DNA of 32,779 nucleotides from Gammaproteobacteria bacterium (lineage in GTDB: Bacteria; Pseudomonadota; Gammaproteobacteria; Pseudomonadales; Pseudohongiellaceae). Shown piece after piece: positions 15,621-24,354 of the stretch (position 1 is its first letter; each line of letters opens with the position of its first letter). The stretch covers positions 17,515-50,293 of the forward strand of contig PCCP01000051.1 in NCBI GenBank assembly GCA_002731775.1, in the 5' to 3' direction. The position numbers and the translations under genes were made by a program. The notes under the pieces were generated by a model. It was not told the DNA's origin and searched no databases. It saw nothing but the letters and a program-made list of their open reading frames with translations.

Positions 15621-16248
15621 ACCCGCGCCCGCGGTCATGACCGTCGGTGTTGCCGAGCCGGAAGCGAATTTTGACGATGAGGACGGCATGGATCATGTCG
15701 ACGCTATCAACCAGATCTTCGCGGAGTTCGAATTTGCCTACCACAACCAGTTTCACAAGGCCTTTGCCGAGACGGAGAGCCTGGTCATCGCGAAGAAATA
15801 TTGGCTCAGTAGCCTGGAAAATTTCGCGCCGCTGCAGATCGTTCAAGCGGCGAAGCAGGTAATCAGGAGCCAGGATTATTTGCCGTCTATTGCCGCCCTG
15901 GTGCGGGCCTGTGAGCAGGGTCTGGATCTCTTTGGCCTGCTCCCTGCCAGGCAGGCCTATCTGGAAGCCTGTGGGGCGCCACCACCGAAACGTGAATTTC
16001 ACTGGAGTCACGCGGCGGTCTACCATGCCGGCCAGGCAAGCGGCTGGTATCTGCTGGCTAACACCGCGGAAGCCACGGCGTTTCCCGTGTTCGACTACAA
16101 CTATGCGCTCCTTTGCCAGCGGGTCATCCGGGGCGAAACCCTGAGTATTGAGTTGCCCACACCCCTGCCCAAAAAAATCGAGCGCAAACTGGATAAGGCA
16201 GAAACCAAGGCGCGTCTCGCCATGCTCAGAGATGAGCTAGGTTTGTAG
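15532..16248 (+). CDS. Lambda-P-like replication protein (putative DnaB helicase loader)
   Basis: This is a protein of 238 aa from ATG 15532, which overlaps the DnaT-repeat gene by 89 bp. An ATG at 15637 would give 203 aa without overlap, and neither has a clear Shine-Dalgarno. It resembles phage lambda P in order of features. There is a central INQIFAEF...KKYWLSSLE helix pair, then YLPSIAALVRAC (compare FLPSPGQFVAWC), then WSHAAVYHAGQASGWYLLA. It ends RVIRGETL-ELPTPLP and ARLAMLRDELGL (compare INRGEAI-KQLP and KFGL). Lambda P delivers DnaB to the origin by contacting the replication initiator. Here the partner may be the preceding protein. The likely role is helicase loading on the chromosome or at restart; whether it is essential cannot be read. 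Confidence 0.78.
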   Translation: MQKIKPLLDLTSKKLEKNSRKSPTEVGQNKPAPAVMTVGVAEPEANFDDEDGMDHVDAINQIFAEFEFAYHNQFHKAFAETESLVIAKKYWLSSLENFAPLQIVQAAKQVIRSQDYLPSIAALVRACEQGLDLFGLLPARQAYLEACGAPPPKREFHWSHAAVYHAGQASGWYLLANTAEATAFPVFDYNYALLCQRVIRGETLSIELPTPLPKKIERKLDKAETKARLAMLRDELGL

Positions 16249-16263
16249 TCAGTCTCTGTCCCT

Positions 16264-16653
16264 GAGATATCCCTGGAAAGTATCTAGCTAAATCAAAAAT
16301 TTCTGTATAAAAAATACCCGGCCATCTTGCCGGGTTTGGCCGAACGTATGTGTCGTTTGTCCGCGAATTCGAGTTGCCTAGTCCCCTTGCGCACAATCAG
16401 GCCATGCTTATATCCTTCAGTTTAGACAGGTTAAGCAAGGACTGTCTGAGCCGCAGGCGAGTTTCCGCAGCGCTGAAAAAATGGAAGCGCGAATGGTCGC
16501 AAGGAAAGTAGGGTAGAGGATTTTCGCCGGGAAAGTATCTTAAGAACGGAGCACCGTAACTCACCACCATAGCCTTCACTCAGCGGAGTAACCAAGCCAC
16601 TCTTTTTGAGCTAAATTTGTTTGATTTAGCTAGATACTTTCCAGGGATATCTC
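16264..16653. mobile_element. MITE-like element with 34-bp perfect terminal inverted repeats
   Basis: The arms 16264-16297 and 16620-16653 are exact reverse complements over 34 bases (starting GAGATATCCCTGGAAAGTAT). About 320 bp of non-coding sequence lies between them. Outside the arms, TTTGTAGYCAG and TCTGTC recur in weaker inverted form, so the symmetry may extend by some 20 bp. The octamer GGAAAGTA is also repeated internally near 16503 and 16531. The middle contains a GC-rich palindromic stretch (near 16446-16480). The only open frame (60 codons, minus strand) is not recognisable, so no transposase is encoded. The element lies between convergent genes and could form a very stable hairpin. 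Confidence 0.65.
16316..16338 (+). terminator. Rho-independent-type terminator after the lambda-P-like gene
   Basis: The stem CCCGGC (16317-16322) pairs with GCCGGG (16329-16334) around a CATCTT loop. An extra A-T pair closes it and a TTT follows. An A-rich run precedes it, so it may also work weakly on the opposite strand. It lies 68 bp after the stop of the lambda-P-like gene and inside the inverted-repeat element. The T tract is short, which lowers confidence. Confidence 0.5.
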
Positions 16654-16688
16654 CGAGACAGACATGGTTTCTGGCTACAAAGTCGGAA

Positions 16689-18359
16689 TCAGGTGCTTAG
16701 TTTCCTGTACTTGATGCGGGTTGGTTGCGCGCCATCACCGAGACGTTTCCTGCGGTCGAGTTCGTAGTCCGAGTAATTGCCTTGGTGCCACCGCACCTGA
16801 CTATCGCCTTCGAATGCGAGGATATGGGTGCAGATGCGGTCGAGAAACCAGCGATCGTGTGATACCACGATCACACAGCCTGGGAATGCCAGCAGGCCTT
16901 CCTCCAGGGCGCGAAGGGTTTCTACATCCAGGTCGTTGGTCGGTTCGTCGAGCAACAGCACATTGGCTCCCCGCCTTAGCAGTTTAGCCATGTGCAGTCG
17001 ATTACGTTCACCACCGGAGAGGTCTTTGACGAATTTCTGCTGATCGCCGCCCCTGAAATTGAAGCGGCTGGCATAGGCGCGGGAAGATATCTCGTATTTG
17101 CCAATTTTCAACATCTCCTGGCCGTCGGACAATTCTTCCCAGACGGTGTGGTCACCGTTTAGCTGGTCGCGACTCTGGTCCACATAGGCCAGATCTACCG
17201 TGTCACCGATGTTTATGGAGCCACTATCTGCCTGTTCGCGGCCAATCAGCATGCGCAGAAAAGTCGTCTTGCCGGCGCCGTTGCCGCCGATAATGCCGAT
17301 GATGCTGCCCTTGGGGATGCTGAAACTCAAGTCATTGATCAGGCTGATATCACCAAAGCTCTTGCTCAGATGCTTGACTTCAATCACCTTGTCGCCAAGC
17401 CGGGTGCCAGGCGGGATGTATAGCTCCGAGGTCTCGTTGCGCTGCTGGAAGTCTTGCGAGTTAAGCTCCTCGAATCTAGCGATACGGGCCTTGCTCTTGG
17501 ACTGCCGTCCCTTGGGATTGGCGCGTACCCACTCCAGCTCCGACTTGATACTGCGCTCGTGGGCTGCCTGGTGTTTCGCCTCCGTATGGAGACGTTTTTC
17601 CTTGGCTTCCAGCCAGGCGCTGTAGTTACCTTCATAAGGGATACCGTATCCGCGGTCCAGCTCCAGAATCCAGCCGGCGGCATTGTCGAGGAAATAGCGG
17701 TCGTGGGTTATCGCTACCACGGTGCCCGGATATTCCTGCAAGAACTTTTCCAGCCATGCTACGCTCTCCGCGTCGAGGTGGTTGGTGGGTTCATCCAGTA
17801 GCAGCATATCGGGTTTCGACAATAGCAGGCGGCACAGTGCAATCCGCCGTTTTTCGCCACCCGATAGATGGGCCACCTCTGCCTCCCACGGTGGCAGGCG
17901 CAGGGCATCGGCCGCACGCTCCAGAATGCGCTCTACTTCCCAGCCATCTACGGCATCGATCTTGTCCTGCAACTCACCCTGTTGCTGCAGTAATTCGTTC
18001 ATCTCCTCATCGCTCATGGGTTCGGCGAACTTGTCGCTGATCGCGTTAAATGCATCAACCAGGTCGATGGTGTCTTTGATGCCCTGCTGTACATTCCCCC
18101 GCACATCGCAGGACTCATCCAGCACCGGCTCCTGGGGCAGGAATCCAATTTTGATATCCGGCTGCGCTCTGGCGTCGCCGTTAAATTCCTTATCCAGACC
18201 AGCCATGATCCTGAGCAGGGTAGATTTCCCCGAGCCATTGAGTCCCAACACACCAATCTTGGCACCGGGGAAAAATGACAGTGAGATATCTTTCAGTATC
18301 TCCCGTTTAGGTGTTACGACTTTGCTAACCCGATGCATGGTGTAAACAAATTGAGCCAT
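16689..18359 (-). CDS. ettA: Energy-dependent translational throttle protein EttA (ABC-F)
   Basis: This protein of 556 aa is almost the same length as E. coli EttA (555). It begins MAQFVYTMHRVSKVV, typical of the family. It contains two ABC cassettes and no membrane segments: Walker A GLNGSGKST (39-47) with signature LSGGEKRR, and Walker A GGNGAGKTT (about 355-363) with signature LSGGERNR. Each has LLLDEPT and a switch His. An arm segment sits inside the first cassette, and the linker (about 240-300) carries the RLHTEAKHQ helices. EttA binds the ribosomal E site and gates entry into elongation according to the ADP/ATP ratio. It is divergent from glyA, with 178 bp between. Confidence 0.95.
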   Translation of the reverse strand: MAQFVYTMHRVSKVVTPKREILKDISLSFFPGAKIGVLGLNGSGKSTLLRIMAGLDKEFNGDARAQPDIKIGFLPQEPVLDESCDVRGNVQQGIKDTIDLVDAFNAISDKFAEPMSDEEMNELLQQQGELQDKIDAVDGWEVERILERAADALRLPPWEAEVAHLSGGEKRRIALCRLLLSKPDMLLLDEPTNHLDAESVAWLEKFLQEYPGTVVAITHDRYFLDNAAGWILELDRGYGIPYEGNYSAWLEAKEKRLHTEAKHQAAHERSIKSELEWVRANPKGRQSKSKARIARFEELNSQDFQQRNETSELYIPPGTRLGDKVIEVKHLSKSFGDISLINDLSFSIPKGSIIGIIGGNGAGKTTFLRMLIGREQADSGSINIGDTVDLAYVDQSRDQLNGDHTVWEELSDGQEMLKIGKYEISSRAYASRFNFRGGDQQKFVKDLSGGERNRLHMAKLLRRGANVLLLDEPTNDLDVETLRALEEGLLAFPGCVIVVSHDRWFLDRICTHILAFEGDSQVRWHQGNYSDYELDRRKRLGDGAQPTRIKYRKLST

Positions 18360-18537
18360 TCTATTACTTCCCGAAGTTGCACAAAATTCCGGTCGCTATT
18401 ATGGCATAGCAGGCAGTCCCTGGTGATACTCGCGAGGCTTCCCCGATTATTGATGTTCAATGCGCAGGCATCATGTAGAATAGCGCCTTCGAAAATCCCC
18501 ATCATGCAAGTTCATTGCTTACTATCCGGAGTACTCG

Positions 18538-19797
18538 ATGTTTAATAGCGATGTCAGCCTGTCTGAGTTCGATCCAGAAATCAGCGCAGCCATCGAAGCA
18601 GAAAATATCCGTCAGGAACAACATATTGAATTGATCGCGTCTGAAAACTATACCAGCCCACTGGTATTGTCGGTTCAGGGAACGGTGCTGACTAACAAAT
18701 ATGCCGAAGGCTATCCGGGCAAACGCTATTATGGTGGTTGTGAGCATGTGGACGTGGTCGAGTCCCTGGCCATTTCCAGGGCTCGGGCTTTGTTCGATGC
18801 CGACTATGCCAACGTACAGCCCCACTCCGGTTCTCAGGCCAACGCGGCCGTTTATATGGCCTTGTTAAAACCGGGCGACACGGTACTGGGAATGAGCCTG
18901 GCAGACGGTGGACATCTCACCCATGGTGCCGGCGTGAGTTTTTCGGGTCGAATTTACAATGCGGTTCAATACGGCCTCAACAAGGACACCGGAGAAATTG
19001 ATTACGATCAGGTCGATGCCCTGGCGCAGGAGCACAAGCCGAAGATGATCATGGCCGGATTCTCGGCCTATTCCAGGGTAGTGGACTGGAACCGATTTCG
19101 CGAGATCGCGGACAGCGTTGGCGCTTACTTCGTCGTGGATATGGCACACGTCGCCGGTCTGATAGCGGCGGATGTGTATCCGAGCCCGGTAAACATTGCC
19201 GATATCACCACCTCCACTACTCACAAGACCTTGCGTGGACCCAGGGGCGGGTTAATTCTAGCGCGGGCAAATCCGGAATTGGAGAAGAAGCTTAATTTTG
19301 CTGTGTTCCCGGAAAGCCAGGGCGGACCACTAATGCATGTAATCGCCGCTAAGGCCGTGTGCTTCCTCGAAGCCATGAGTGAAGACTTCAAGTCTTATCA
19401 ACGGCAGGTATTACAAAATGCCAGGGTCATGGCCCAGGGTTTTATTGATCGCGGCTATGATGTTATATCTAATGGTACCGATGACCACTTGTTTCTGCTG
19501 AGTCTTATCAAGCAGGGCATCACCGGTAAGGATGCGGACGCAGCCCTGGGGCGGGCAAATATTACAGTTAACAAGAACGCGGTACCAAATGACCCCAAGC
19601 CACCGTTTGTAACCAGTGGCTTGCGCATTGGTTCTCCAGCCATTACTACTCGCGGACTTAAAGAAACCCAGACCGCGGAGCTGACTATCTGGATGTGTGA
19701 TATTCTCGATGATCTGGACAACGATGCCAGGATCATGGAAGTCCAGAAAAAGGTGATTGATCTTTGTTCCAGCTATCCGGTCTATCAGCAATTATAG
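18538..19797 (+). CDS. glyA: Serine hydroxymethyltransferase
   Basis: This 419-aa PLP enzyme interconverts serine plus tetrahydrofolate with glycine plus methylene-tetrahydrofolate. It is the main source of one-carbon units and supports purine, thymidylate and methionine synthesis. Present are [11 protein letters not shown], the PHSGSQAN block, [10 protein letters not shown] and the PLP lysine in [15 protein letters not shown] (Lys230). The length matches the bacterial family (E. coli 417). The start has CGGAG 7 bases upstream. It heads a co-directional series that continues into nrdR and the rib genes. A TAGAAT hexamer at 18476-18481 may be the -10 of its promoter, but the only -35-like sequence is 20 bp away. 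Confidence 0.97.
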   Translation: MFNSDVSLSEFDPEISAAIEAENIRQEQHIELIASENYTSPLVLSVQGTVLTNKYAEGYPGKRYYGGCEHVDVVESLAISRARALFDADYANVQPHSGSQANAAVYMALLKPGDTVLGMSLADGGHLTHGAGVSFSGRIYNAVQYGLNKDTGEIDYDQVDALAQEHKPKMIMAGFSAYSRVVDWNRFREIADSVGAYFVVDMAHVAGLIAADVYPSPVNIADITTSTTHKTLRGPRGGLILARANPELEKKLNFAVFPESQGGPLMHVIAAKAVCFLEAMSEDFKSYQRQVLQNARVMAQGFIDRGYDVISNGTDDHLFLLSLIKQGITGKDADAALGRANITVNKNAVPNDPKPPFVTSGLRIGSPAITTRGLKETQTAELTIWMCDILDDLDNDARIMEVQKKVIDLCSSYPVYQQL

Positions 19798-19856
19798 ACA
19801 CCTTGCTGAAGCCTTCATAGCCGGATAAACAGATAATACAGAACGATAGGTATTTT

Positions 19857-20330
19857 ATGCATTGTCCTTTTTGCGGTGCCTTCGACACCAAGGTAATTGA
19901 TTCAAGACTGGTTGCTGAAGGTAATCATGTGCGCAGACGTCGCGAATGTATTACTTGCGAAGACAGATTTACTACTTACGAATCTGCTGAACTGGTTATG
20001 CCTCGTATCATCAAGCAAAATAGTATTCGAGAACCGTTCAATGAAGATAAGCTTCTGGCTGGGTTTAACAAGGCGCTGGAAAAAAGACCGGTCAGTACCG
20101 AGAAGGTGGAAGAAGCAATTGGTCGTATTAAGGCTAACCTGCGTTCTACGGGTGAGCGTGAAATTCAGTCTCGTGCTGTGGGTGAGCAGGTGATGAAGGA
20201 ATTACGTGAACTGGACGAGGTGGCCTTTGTTCGTTTCGCCTCTGTTTATCGCAGCTTTAAGGACCTCGATGAATTTCGCCAGGAAATCGATCGTCTCTCC
20301 CAGGATAGTTCCAAAGAAAGCCCAAAATAG
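19857..20330 (+). CDS. nrdR: Transcriptional repressor NrdR
   Basis: This is a protein of 157 aa. The N-terminal zinc ribbon has Cys3, Cys6, Cys31 and Cys34 (CPFC ... CITC). It is followed by the RRRRECxTC...FTTYE signature and an ATP-cone domain (about 49-139). NrdR binds nucleotides and represses ribonucleotide reductase genes through paired NrdR boxes. No such target gene is in this window, so its sites would be elsewhere. It lies 59 bp after glyA and 95 bp before ribD, the usual gammaproteobacterial order. Confidence 0.96.
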   Translation: MHCPFCGAFDTKVIDSRLVAEGNHVRRRRECITCEDRFTTYESAELVMPRIIKQNSIREPFNEDKLLAGFNKALEKRPVSTEKVEEAIGRIKANLRSTGEREIQSRAVGEQVMKELRELDEVAFVRFASVYRSFKDLDEFRQEIDRLSQDSSKESPK

Positions 20331-20391
20331 TCCCGCTAACCCGGCTCTGGTAGTATGTGAAACCAAGGCATCACTGTATTATTCAGGGGTG

Positions 20392-20412
20392 CCCTAACTA
20401 CCAGCGTTAGGG
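20392..20412 (+). promoter_or_regulatory. Hairpin covering the Shine-Dalgarno of ribD
   Basis: CCCTAAC (20392-20398) pairs perfectly with GTTAGGG (20406-20412) across a 7-base loop. The 3' arm contains the AGGG of the only purine-rich ribosome-binding candidate before the ribD ATG at 20426. Pairing could therefore limit translation. No T tract follows, so it is not a standard terminator, and the leader is too short for an FMN riboswitch. Confidence 0.4.
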
Positions 20413-20425
20413 AGCGCACGGTTTC

Positions 20426-21598
20426 ATGCAAACTCTCTCCAACAATGAGCTAAACGAAGCGAATATTGACTGGCCGGTTAATATGCGGCGAGCAATTGAG
20501 CTTGCTTGCAACGTCATTACGGCGACACCGAACCCGCGCGTGGGTTGTGTCCTGGTTAAAGACGGTGTGGTTATAGGCGAGGGCTGGCATGCGGCAGCGG
20601 GTGAAGATCATGCCGAGGTCATGGCGCTGAATAATGCCGGTGAGCGAACCCATGGCGCCACCGCGTTGGTAAGTCTCGAACCCTGTTCACACACCGGACG
20701 CACCGGACCCTGCACCGATGCCCTGCTTGAGGCCGGTGTCGCCGAAGTTGTCATTGCTGGCATCGACCCCGATCCCAAAGTTTCGGGTAAAGGTGTAGCG
20801 ACGCTCGAGAAGGCTGGTATTCCCGTGTTCCACCTGGTTGATCTTGAAGCCACCGCGAGGGCAATAAATTCCGGCTACATCAAGCGACAACAACTCGGAC
20901 TGCCCTATGTGTGTTGCAAACTGGCTATGAGCCTCGACGGTCGTACCGCCCTGGCGAACGGTGAGAGCAAGTGGATAAGCTCAGCCGCAGCCAGGGCCGA
21001 TGTGCAAAAACAGCGGGCACGCAGCAGCGCCATAGTGACAGGAATAGGCACGGTGTTGGCGGACGACCCGTCACTAAACTTGCGACCGGATGAACTCGAT
21101 CTCGATACCGATTCCAGGGCACACAATAAAATATCCTTGGCTAGGCAGCCTTTACGGGTTGTGCTCGATAGTCAGTTACGCACACCTGTCGCCTCCAGGA
21201 TTATTGCAGCAGATGGCGATGTAATAATATACACCGCGAAAGGTGGGCGCAAAGATCAGACCTTTCCTGACAATGTCGAGGTCGTGAAAGCAGCAAATGC
21301 GGCGGCGAGTGTCAGCCTTCTATCTGTGCTAGAATCGCTAGCCTCCAAATTTGCGTGCAATGAAGTTTTGGTGGAAGCAGGATCGATCTTGAGTAGTGCA
21401 TTTATCCAATCTGGGCTCGTGGACGAATTGCTCGTCTATATTGCACCCAGATTACTGGGCAGTGATGCAAAGGCATCGTTTGAACTGACCGGATTACAAT
21501 CACTGGCGGACAGCATCGATTTTGAAATCAAAGATTTGGGCAAGGTGGGCAAGGACATAAGAGTGTCCCTGGTTCCGGTTTCCCCTGCAGATAAATAG
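20426..21598 (+). CDS. ribD: Bifunctional riboflavin deaminase/reductase RibD
   Basis: This is a protein of 390 aa. The N-terminal deaminase domain carries the zinc site His62-Ala-Glu64, Cys87 (EPCSHTGRTGPC) and Cys96. The C-terminal reductase domain starts near residue 162 (PYVCCKLAMSLDGRTA) and includes GIGTVLADDPSLNLR and LVEAGSILSSAFI. It converts the GTP-cyclohydrolase product to 5-amino-6-ribitylaminouracil phosphate in two steps. The first 18 residues are longer than in some homologues; an internal ATG at residue 20 is the alternative start. It is followed directly by ribE, with 2 bp between stop and start. Confidence 0.95.
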   Translation: MQTLSNNELNEANIDWPVNMRRAIELACNVITATPNPRVGCVLVKDGVVIGEGWHAAAGEDHAEVMALNNAGERTHGATALVSLEPCSHTGRTGPCTDALLEAGVAEVVIAGIDPDPKVSGKGVATLEKAGIPVFHLVDLEATARAINSGYIKRQQLGLPYVCCKLAMSLDGRTALANGESKWISSAAARADVQKQRARSSAIVTGIGTVLADDPSLNLRPDELDLDTDSRAHNKISLARQPLRVVLDSQLRTPVASRIIAADGDVIIYTAKGGRKDQTFPDNVEVVKAANAAASVSLLSVLESLASKFACNEVLVEAGSILSSAFIQSGLVDELLVYIAPRLLGSDAKASFELTGLQSLADSIDFEIKDLGKVGKDIRVSLVPVSPADK

Positions 21599-21600
21599 AG

Positions 21601-22194
21601 ATGTTTACCGGAATCATCGAAACAACAGCTACAGTCGAGAGTTTGCAGCGGCTGCAGTCGGAATGGCGCCTGCTGGTTGGAAGTGGCGAGTTGGACTTGG
21701 CGGACGTACAGATTGGCGATAGCGTCGCTGTGAGTGGATGTTGTCTGACCGTTGTAGAGCTGGGTGTTGGCTGCTTTGCCGCAGATGTTTCTGCTGAAAC
21801 CATGAATTGCACAACACTCGGATCACTGAAGCCAGGTTCCAGGGTTAATCTCGAGAAGGCGATGCTGGCGACAAGTCGCTTCGGCGGCCATATCGTAAGT
21901 GGACACATAGACGGTGTGGGTAAATTGGTCCGCTCCACAGCCGACGGCCAAAGTATTCGAATGGAGTTCGAGGTTCCGGTTGCACTTGCCAAATACATAG
22001 CGGCGAAGGGATCTATCTGTATCGATGGAACCAGTCTGACCGTTAACGAAGTGTCGGGTGTCACATTTACAACTAACGTGATACCACACACCCAGACCGA
22101 AACCATAATCGGTGACTATATAGTTGGGCGAGAGGTAAACCTGGAAGTAGATTTGGTAGCGAGATATCTTGAACGTCTAATGCAGAAAATATGA
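21601..22194 (+). CDS. ribE: Riboflavin synthase, alpha chain
   Basis: This 197-aa protein is made of two lumazine-binding repeats. The first begins MFTGIIETTATV and the second near residue 98 (GHIVSGHIDGVGKL). It dismutates two 6,7-dimethyl-8-ribityllumazine molecules to riboflavin and the RibD-product pyrimidine, and acts as a homotrimer. The length is slightly below E. coli RibC/RibE (213), mainly at the C-terminus. The stop overlaps the ribB start as ATGA, showing translational coupling. Confidence 0.95.
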   Translation: MFTGIIETTATVESLQRLQSEWRLLVGSGELDLADVQIGDSVAVSGCCLTVVELGVGCFAADVSAETMNCTTLGSLKPGSRVNLEKAMLATSRFGGHIVSGHIDGVGKLVRSTADGQSIRMEFEVPVALAKYIAAKGSICIDGTSLTVNEVSGVTFTTNVIPHTQTETIIGDYIVGREVNLEVDLVARYLERLMQKI

Positions 22195-23306
22195 AAATGA
22201 ATTCAATAGAAGAGATCATCGACGATATCCGCCAGGGTAAGATGGTGATATTGATGGATGACGAAAACCGGGAAAATGAGGGCGATCTCATTATCGCAGC
22301 CGAGCGTGTGCGTACGGAAGATATCAATTTCATGGCGACCAATGCCCGGGGTTTGATCTGTCTTACGCTGACGCCAGAGCGTTGCGAGTATTTGAATTTG
22401 CCATTGATGGTTAACGAGAACAACACGACTTTTAACACCAGCTTTACGGTTTCAATCGAGGCGGCGAGTGGGGTTACCACCGGGATATCGGCTGCGGATA
22501 GAGCCCGGACTATACAGGTAGCCGTGGCCCGCAACAGTTCACCGCAAGATATTGTACAGCCTGGCCATATCTTCCCGATCATGGCACAGCCTGGTGGCGT
22601 ATTGCGTCGCGCGGGTCATACCGAATCTGGCTGCGATCTGGCCAGGATGGCGGGCTATTTACCAGCAGCGGTGATCGTGGAAATTATGAACGCAGACGGC
22701 TCCATGGCGCGGCGACCGGATCTGGAGAAATTTGCTGGCAAGCACGATTTAAAAATTGGCACCATAGTCGATCTGATTCACTACCGCATCGCCAATGAAC
22801 ACACGGTGACCCGAGTCGAAAGCAATCTGCTGCAAACCCGTTACGGGGAGTTCGAAGTAATCAGCTATAAGGATTCGATCAGCGGCAGTCTGCACGTGGC
22901 ATTTACCATGGGAACCATCAGTGCCGACGAACCGACCCTGGTGCGTGTACATATACCGAATACGCTTAGAGACGTGTGTGAAGTGTTCAATAAAGAACAC
23001 ACCAGTTGGTCATTCAGCGGCGCACTGGAAAAAATCGGCAGCGAAGGCAAGGGCGTGGCTGTGCTATTATCCGGCGACGATTATGGGCAGGATCTGGAGC
23101 ATAGCATCGCCTCAGCATTGTCCAGGGGTGACGAAACCACCGCCACCAGCAGGCCGGGCAACGACCTGACCATAGGCACGGGCTCACAGATACTCAAGGA
23201 TTTGGGTGTTGGCAAGATGCGGCTGCTGAGCTTTCCGGCCCGCTTCAATGCCATCTCAGGATTCGATCTGGAAGTTGTCGATTTCGTTCAATATAAAATT
23301 CCGTAA
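22191..23306 (+). CDS. ribB: 3,4-dihydroxy-2-butanone 4-phosphate synthase fused to a degenerate GTP cyclohydrolase II domain
   Basis: This is a protein of 371 aa. Residues 1 to about 205 are an intact RibB, with the acidic loop DDENRENEGDL and RRAGHTESGCDLARM; RibB makes the four-carbon unit from ribulose 5-phosphate. Residues about 206-371 align in outline with RibA but lack its zinc cysteines: VHIPNTLRDVCEV stands where the HSEC...CDCG loop should be. They also lack the RQEGRGIGL catalytic stretch. This is the RibBX arrangement known in many proteobacteria. The complete ribA further downstream supplies the missing activity. A second in-frame ATG two codons later is also possible as the start. 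Confidence 0.93.
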   Translation: MKMNSIEEIIDDIRQGKMVILMDDENRENEGDLIIAAERVRTEDINFMATNARGLICLTLTPERCEYLNLPLMVNENNTTFNTSFTVSIEAASGVTTGISAADRARTIQVAVARNSSPQDIVQPGHIFPIMAQPGGVLRRAGHTESGCDLARMAGYLPAAVIVEIMNADGSMARRPDLEKFAGKHDLKIGTIVDLIHYRIANEHTVTRVESNLLQTRYGEFEVISYKDSISGSLHVAFTMGTISADEPTLVRVHIPNTLRDVCEVFNKEHTSWSFSGALEKIGSEGKGVAVLLSGDDYGQDLEHSIASALSRGDETTATSRPGNDLTIGTGSQILKDLGVGKMRLLSFPARFNAISGFDLEVVDFVQYKIP

Positions 23307-23336
23307 ATGTGAGGCGCTAGCTGGCAGGAAGCAGAC

Positions 23337-23825
23337 ATGGGCACCGTCAAGACAATCGAAGGTAATTACAACAATGGCGCGGCCAGTTATGGTATAGCGG
23401 TGGCGCGATTCAATAGCTTTATTGTCGACAACTTGCTTGCTGGCGCCCTCGATACCTTGGCCAAACATGGCGTCATGGACAAAGACATCACCATCGTCAA
23501 GGTGCCTGGCGCCTACGAATTGCCACTGGCGATAACAAAGATGGTCGAGGGCGATCGCTTCGACGCCATCATTGCCCTCGGCGCTGTCATCCGTGGTGGC
23601 ACACCTCACTTCGAATATGTGGCCGGCGAATGTGTGAAAGGGCTCAGCCAGGCCAGTCTTGGCAGCGGCAAACCCGTAGGATTTGGTGTTCTCACCGTTG
23701 ACAACATCGAGCAAGCTATCGAACGCGCTGGTACCAAGGCCGGCAACAAGGCCGGCAACAAGGGTGCCGAAGCTGCAAGCGCTGTACTGGAGATGCTCAG
23801 CTTAATGCGTCAGCTGGAGACTTAG
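23337..23825 (+). CDS. ribH: 6,7-dimethyl-8-ribityllumazine synthase
   Basis: This 162-aa protein condenses the RibD and RibB products to lumazine and is the penultimate step of riboflavin synthesis; it usually forms a pentamer or 60-mer. The signatures are [33 protein letters not shown] and the end [12 protein letters not shown]. The last motif contains an extra AGNK because of a 12-bp tandem duplication (23739-23762). A good AGGAAG lies before the ATG. The stop is directly followed by the nusB GTG. Confidence 0.96.
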   Translation: MGTVKTIEGNYNNGAASYGIAVARFNSFIVDNLLAGALDTLAKHGVMDKDITIVKVPGAYELPLAITKMVEGDRFDAIIALGAVIRGGTPHFEYVAGECVKGLSQASLGSGKPVGFGVLTVDNIEQAIERAGTKAGNKAGNKGAEAASAVLEMLSLMRQLET

Positions 23826-24296
23826 GTGAGCGCTGGCAGCAATAACTCTGGCAGAAACAGTCGACCAAAACTCTCTCTCGCTCAACGCCGCAAGGCACGC
23901 CGCCTGATATTGCAAGCACTCTATCAGTGGCAGATCGCACAGACTGAGCCTCTGGTGATCGAAGCAGAGTTTCGGCAAGAGAATCCCGGGAAAATTGACT
24001 GGGACTATTTTTCCGAAGTGTTTCCTGAAATTCCCAAGCGAGTCGACCAACTCAATGCCCATCTGAATCCATTACTGGACCGCGCGGTTGGTGCACTGGA
24101 CCCAGTCGAGAGAGCGCTTTTGTATTTGGGGACTTATGAGCTCGCCTATCGCATCGATGTGCCTTACAAGGTGGTGATCAATGAGGCGGTGGAACTGGCA
24201 AAGGTATTCGGTGCTACCGACAGCCATAAATACGTCAACGGTGTATTGGACAAGCTGGCACCAATACTGCGGTCGCCGGAACTCGAAAAGAAGTAG
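23826..24296 (+). CDS. nusB: Transcription antitermination factor NusB
   Basis: This is an all-helical protein of 156 aa. It has the RRKARRLILQALYQWQ N-terminal arginine-rich helix, which contacts boxA RNA with NusE, and the conserved GTYELAYRIDVPYKVVINEA and KYVNGVLDKL segments near the end. It functions in rRNA antitermination. The start is GTG immediately after the ribH stop, with no gap, so it is translationally coupled to ribH. This ribH-nusB-thiL linkage is standard. Confidence 0.95.
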   Translation: MSAGSNNSGRNSRPKLSLAQRRKARRLILQALYQWQIAQTEPLVIEAEFRQENPGKIDWDYFSEVFPEIPKRVDQLNAHLNPLLDRAVGALDPVERALLYLGTYELAYRIDVPYKVVINEAVELAKVFGATDSHKYVNGVLDKLAPILRSPELEKK

Positions 24297-24354
24297 CCTC
24301 GATTGCAGTAAAGCAAACTCTTCCCAATCAAAGTCAAACCACTCAAGTACGATA

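Noticed and set aside
14487-16248. Part of a resident prophage
   Set aside because: No integrase, repressor, structural or lysis genes or attachment sites occur within the window; both flanks are ordinary chromosomal genes.
16397-16579. 60-codon minus-strand frame inside the inverted-repeat element
   Set aside because: It has no transposase motif and the GC-rich palindromic composition explains the open frame.
20331-20425. FMN riboswitch before ribD
   Set aside because: The 95-bp gap is too short and I could not find the conserved junction sequences of the RFN element; none was found before ribB either.
24181-24354. N-terminal extension of thiL
   Set aside because: It overlaps nusB, has no ThiL-like content, and the family start begins at the ATG at 24355.
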